Positions 22,603-24,688 of a stretch of 24,688 bases of DNA are shown here, one piece after another. Made by a program: the position numbers and the translations under genes. Each line of letters begins with the position of its first letter. Within the stretch, counting starts at the first letter, position 1. The notes under the pieces were generated by a model. The model did no database searches, had not been told where the DNA came from, and was given only the letters and a program-made list of their open reading frames with translations. Origin of the DNA: Sporomusaceae bacterium (lineage in GTDB: Bacteria; Bacillota; Negativicutes; DSM-13327); assembly GCA_027492445.1 (NCBI GenBank), contig JAPUES010000062.1, forward strand, positions 1-24,688, written 5' to 3'.

Positions 22603-24603
22603 ATGGATTTATTGTATATTGCGCCAATCGCCGGGGTAGTAGCATTACTATTTGCGGCATATTTTATGAAGAGTGTATTGAGTGAGAGTCCAGGCAATGA
22701 AAAAATGCAAGAATTGTCCCAAGCTATTTTCGAAGGGGCAATGGCATATTTAAACAGGCAGTACAAAACCTTAATTCCTTTTACAGTCATTATTTTTGCT
22801 GTATTATTTTATGTAGGTGATTATAAATTAGCCGTATCCTTTTTAGTGGGTGCAGTATCTTCTGCAATCGCTGGCTATGTAGGAATGACTTCTACAACAA
22901 AGGCCAATGCCCGCACAACAGAAGCTGCTCGTCACAGCCTTAATAAAGCACTAAGTGTTTCCTTCCGTGCAGGAGCTGTAATGGGAATGTCCGTAGTAGG
23001 TCTTGCCCTACTCGGTGTTTCTGTTCTCTACATAATATTTCGTGATCCTGTTGTTATTAACAGCTTTGCTTTTGGCGCGAGTGCGATTGCCTTTTTTGCT
23101 CGTATTGGCGGCGGTATTTTTACCAAAGCTGCAGACGTTGGAGCAGACTTAGTTGGTAAAGTAGAAGCTGGTATTCCAGAAGACGATCCTCGCAATCCAG
23201 CCGTTATTGCAGATAACGTTGGTGACAATGTTGGCGATACCGCAGGTATGGGTGCTGACTTATTTGAATCTTACGGCGCTACAGCCATTGCTGCTATGCT
23301 AATTGGTAATACCTTATTTGGTATTAACGGTGTGTTATTTCCATTATTGATTGGTGCTGCGGGGATATTCGCGGCCATTGTTAGTACTTTCTTAGTACGT
23401 ACAGGGGAAGATGGAGACCCACAAGCTGCTCTTAATCGAGGCTTATGGGGAACAAATATATTGACAGCCATTATGGCTTACTTTCTAGCTACTCATATTT
23501 TTGGAGCTCAAGGTTTTGGGATATTTATTGCTATTGTTGCAGGTTTGGTCGTTAATGTCTTAGTGGGGATAATCACGGAGTATTATACTTCTAGTGCGAA
23601 ATCACCTACTCGTAAAATTGCAGAGGCGTGTGAAACAGGAGCTGCTACCAACATCATTGCAGGGATTGCCACAGGTCTTAAAAGTACGGCTCTCCCGATG
23701 CTTGTATTTTCAGTAGCCATTTGGATATCCTATAGCCAAGCTGGAATTTATGGTATTGCTATGGCGGCCATGGGCATGCTTTGTACAGCAGGAATGGTAG
23801 TAGCAGTAGATTCTTTCGGACCTGTAGCTGACAATGCTGGCGGTATTGCAGAAATGGCAGGTCTTGATCCAGAAGTCCGTAAAACAACAGATAAATTAGA
23901 TGCAGTAGGCAATACTACAGCAGCCATTGCCAAAGGTTTTGCCATTGGTTCGGCAGCTTTAACCGCCTTAGCTCTATTTACTGCTTTTGGTGAAGAAATT
24001 GCTAAAAATCCTAACTTGTCAAGCCTACTTGTTGATGGTCATTTAGTAATTAACTTAACAGAGCCGACGGTTATTATCGGTCTCTTCCTAGGTGCTACAT
24101 TACCATTTATAGTATGTGCCTATACTATGGAGGCGGTCGGTAGGGCAGCCTTTGAAATGATTGAAGAAGTGCGTCGTCAGTTTAGAGAAATTCCAGGTAT
24201 CATGGAAGGCACTGGCAGACCAGATTATGCAGCTTGTGTAGATATTAGTACCAAAGCTGCTATTAAGGAAATGTTTATGCCTGGCGTGTTTGCCGTGGGC
24301 GGACCGATTTTTGTCGGCTTTGTTATGGGCGCTAAAGCCTTAGCTGGTTTCCTAGCTGGTGCTACTGCCGCTGGGGTACTCCTTGCATTATTCATGTCCA
24401 ATGCTGGTGGTGCTTGGGACAATGCTAAGAAATATATTGAAACAGGTGAGCATGGTGGTAAAGGTACTCCCGCTCATGCGGCAGCCGTTATTGGCGATAC
24501 TGTAGGCGATCCTTTTAAGGATACTTCAGGACCGGCTATGAACCCACTGATTAAAGTAGCTGGAACCATCTCCTTAATCATTGCCCCATTGTTGTTCTTT
24601 TAA
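22603..24603 (+). CDS. hppA: Membrane-bound ion-translocating pyrophosphatase (K+-dependent type)
   Basis: Hydrolyses pyrophosphate in the cytoplasm and pumps H+ and/or Na+ across the membrane. A 666-residue, very hydrophobic protein of about 16 helices. The catalytic loops GGGIFTKAADVGADLVGKVE, DDPRNPAVIADNVGDNVGD and GDTVGDPFKDTSGPAMNPL are intact. Ala440 in GNTTAAIAKGFAIG is the residue of K+-dependent enzymes (Lys in K+-independent ones). The gate-region Glu222 in ADLFESY is in the register typical of Na+-pumping and some bifunctional enzymes rather than plant H+ pumps, so Na+ transport is possible but not proven. The frame opens at 22525; AAGGGGGA before ATG 22603 and the start MDLLYIAPIAG fix the likely start. 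It lies downstream of secG and ends in a strong terminator. Confidence 0.95.
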   Translation: MDLLYIAPIAGVVALLFAAYFMKSVLSESPGNEKMQELSQAIFEGAMAYLNRQYKTLIPFTVIIFAVLFYVGDYKLAVSFLVGAVSSAIAGYVGMTSTTKANARTTEAARHSLNKALSVSFRAGAVMGMSVVGLALLGVSVLYIIFRDPVVINSFAFGASAIAFFARIGGGIFTKAADVGADLVGKVEAGIPEDDPRNPAVIADNVGDNVGDTAGMGADLFESYGATAIAAMLIGNTLFGINGVLFPLLIGAAGIFAAIVSTFLVRTGEDGDPQAALNRGLWGTNILTAIMAYFLATHIFGAQGFGIFIAIVAGLVVNVLVGIITEYYTSSAKSPTRKIAEACETGAATNIIAGIATGLKSTALPMLVFSVAIWISYSQAGIYGIAMAAMGMLCTAGMVVAVDSFGPVADNAGGIAEMAGLDPEVRKTTDKLDAVGNTTAAIAKGFAIGSAALTALALFTAFGEEIAKNPNLSSLLVDGHLVINLTEPTVIIGLFLGATLPFIVCAYTMEAVGRAAFEMIEEVRRQFREIPGIMEGTGRPDYAACVDISTKAAIKEMFMPGVFAVGGPIFVGFVMGAKALAGFLAGATAAGVLLALFMSNAGGAWDNAKKYIETGEHGGKGTPAHAAAVIGDTVGDPFKDTSGPAMNPLIKVAGTISLIIAPLLFF

Positions 24604-24607
24604 CATT

Positions 24608-24641
24608 AAAACTGGTAATCCAATTGGATTACCAGTTTTTT
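24608..24641. terminator. Perfect palindromic terminator after hppA
   Basis: A 32-base perfect palindrome (24608-24639, centre CAATTG) that reads AAAACTGG at one end and CCAGTTTT at the other, so it has a T-tract in both directions. It begins four bases after the hppA stop and could terminate convergent transcription from both sides. Confidence 0.88.
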
Positions 24642-24662
24642 CATTCATCATAGAAAAGTATA

Positions 24663-24668
24663 TTGACA
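24663..24668 (+). promoter_or_regulatory. Possible -35 box of a gene beyond the window
   Basis: A perfect TTGACA follows the hppA terminator. The matching -10 would fall at or past the window end, so the promoter cannot be confirmed. Confidence 0.3.
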
Positions 24669-24688
24669 GTGGATGAATGTCTTTGGTA

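Overview
The window is a chromosomal stretch of an anaerobic, AT-leaning Firmicute. A CggR-headed glycolytic operon ending in secG, GlpP-type antitermination control, Gram-positive ribosome binding sites and a membrane pyrophosphatase next to central metabolism all fit this. The combination of glpABC with cggR and an ion-pumping pyrophosphatase suggests a Negativicutes-like genus (for example Pelosinus or Sporomusa relatives). That placement is an inference from gene content, not a database match. There are no tRNA, rRNA, CRISPR or transposon genes.

Layout. (1) Positions 17-2485, minus strand: a metal-efflux unit, made of an ArsR/SmtB-family sensor followed by a Zn/Cd-type P1B ATPase, with a clear palindromic operator and promoter. 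(2) 2652-3305: a divergent MgtC/SapB-family membrane protein. (3) 3393-10998: a glycerol regulon, glpP (antiterminator), a 420-base leader with a strong terminator hairpin, glpF, glpK, a second related hairpin, then glpA, glpB and glpC. (4) 11175-13094: an unusual chemoreceptor with two membrane helices, no ectodomain, a methyl-accepting signalling domain and a C-terminal PhnD-like ligand-binding domain. It is followed after only 34 bases by pyruvate kinase. (5) 15048-22017: cggR with its operator, gap, pgk, tpiA, gpmI and eno. (6) 22251-24603: secG and a K+-dependent-type membrane pyrophosphatase, closed by a perfect palindromic terminator.

How it works together. The genes encode an unbroken path from external glycerol to pyruvate: GlpF uptake, GlpK phosphorylation, GlpABC oxidation to dihydroxyacetone phosphate with electrons passed to the membrane quinone pool, TpiA, Gap, Pgk, GpmI, Eno and Pyk. 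Two metabolite-responsive regulators sit inside the block: GlpP (glycerol-3-phosphate) and CggR (fructose-1,6-bisphosphate in Bacillus). A chemoreceptor with an apparently cytoplasmic PhnD-like domain sits between the glycerol and glycolysis halves. The best candidates for new biology are this receptor, as a possible sensor of a phosphorylated intermediate coupling glycerol metabolism to motility, and the pair of related RNA hairpins in front of glpF and glpA, as possible GlpP targets.

Several ORFs are longer at the 5' end than the likely proteins because the ribosome binding site lies inside the extension. I moved the starts of glpF, glpK, glpB, the chemoreceptor, eno, secG and the pyrophosphatase accordingly.
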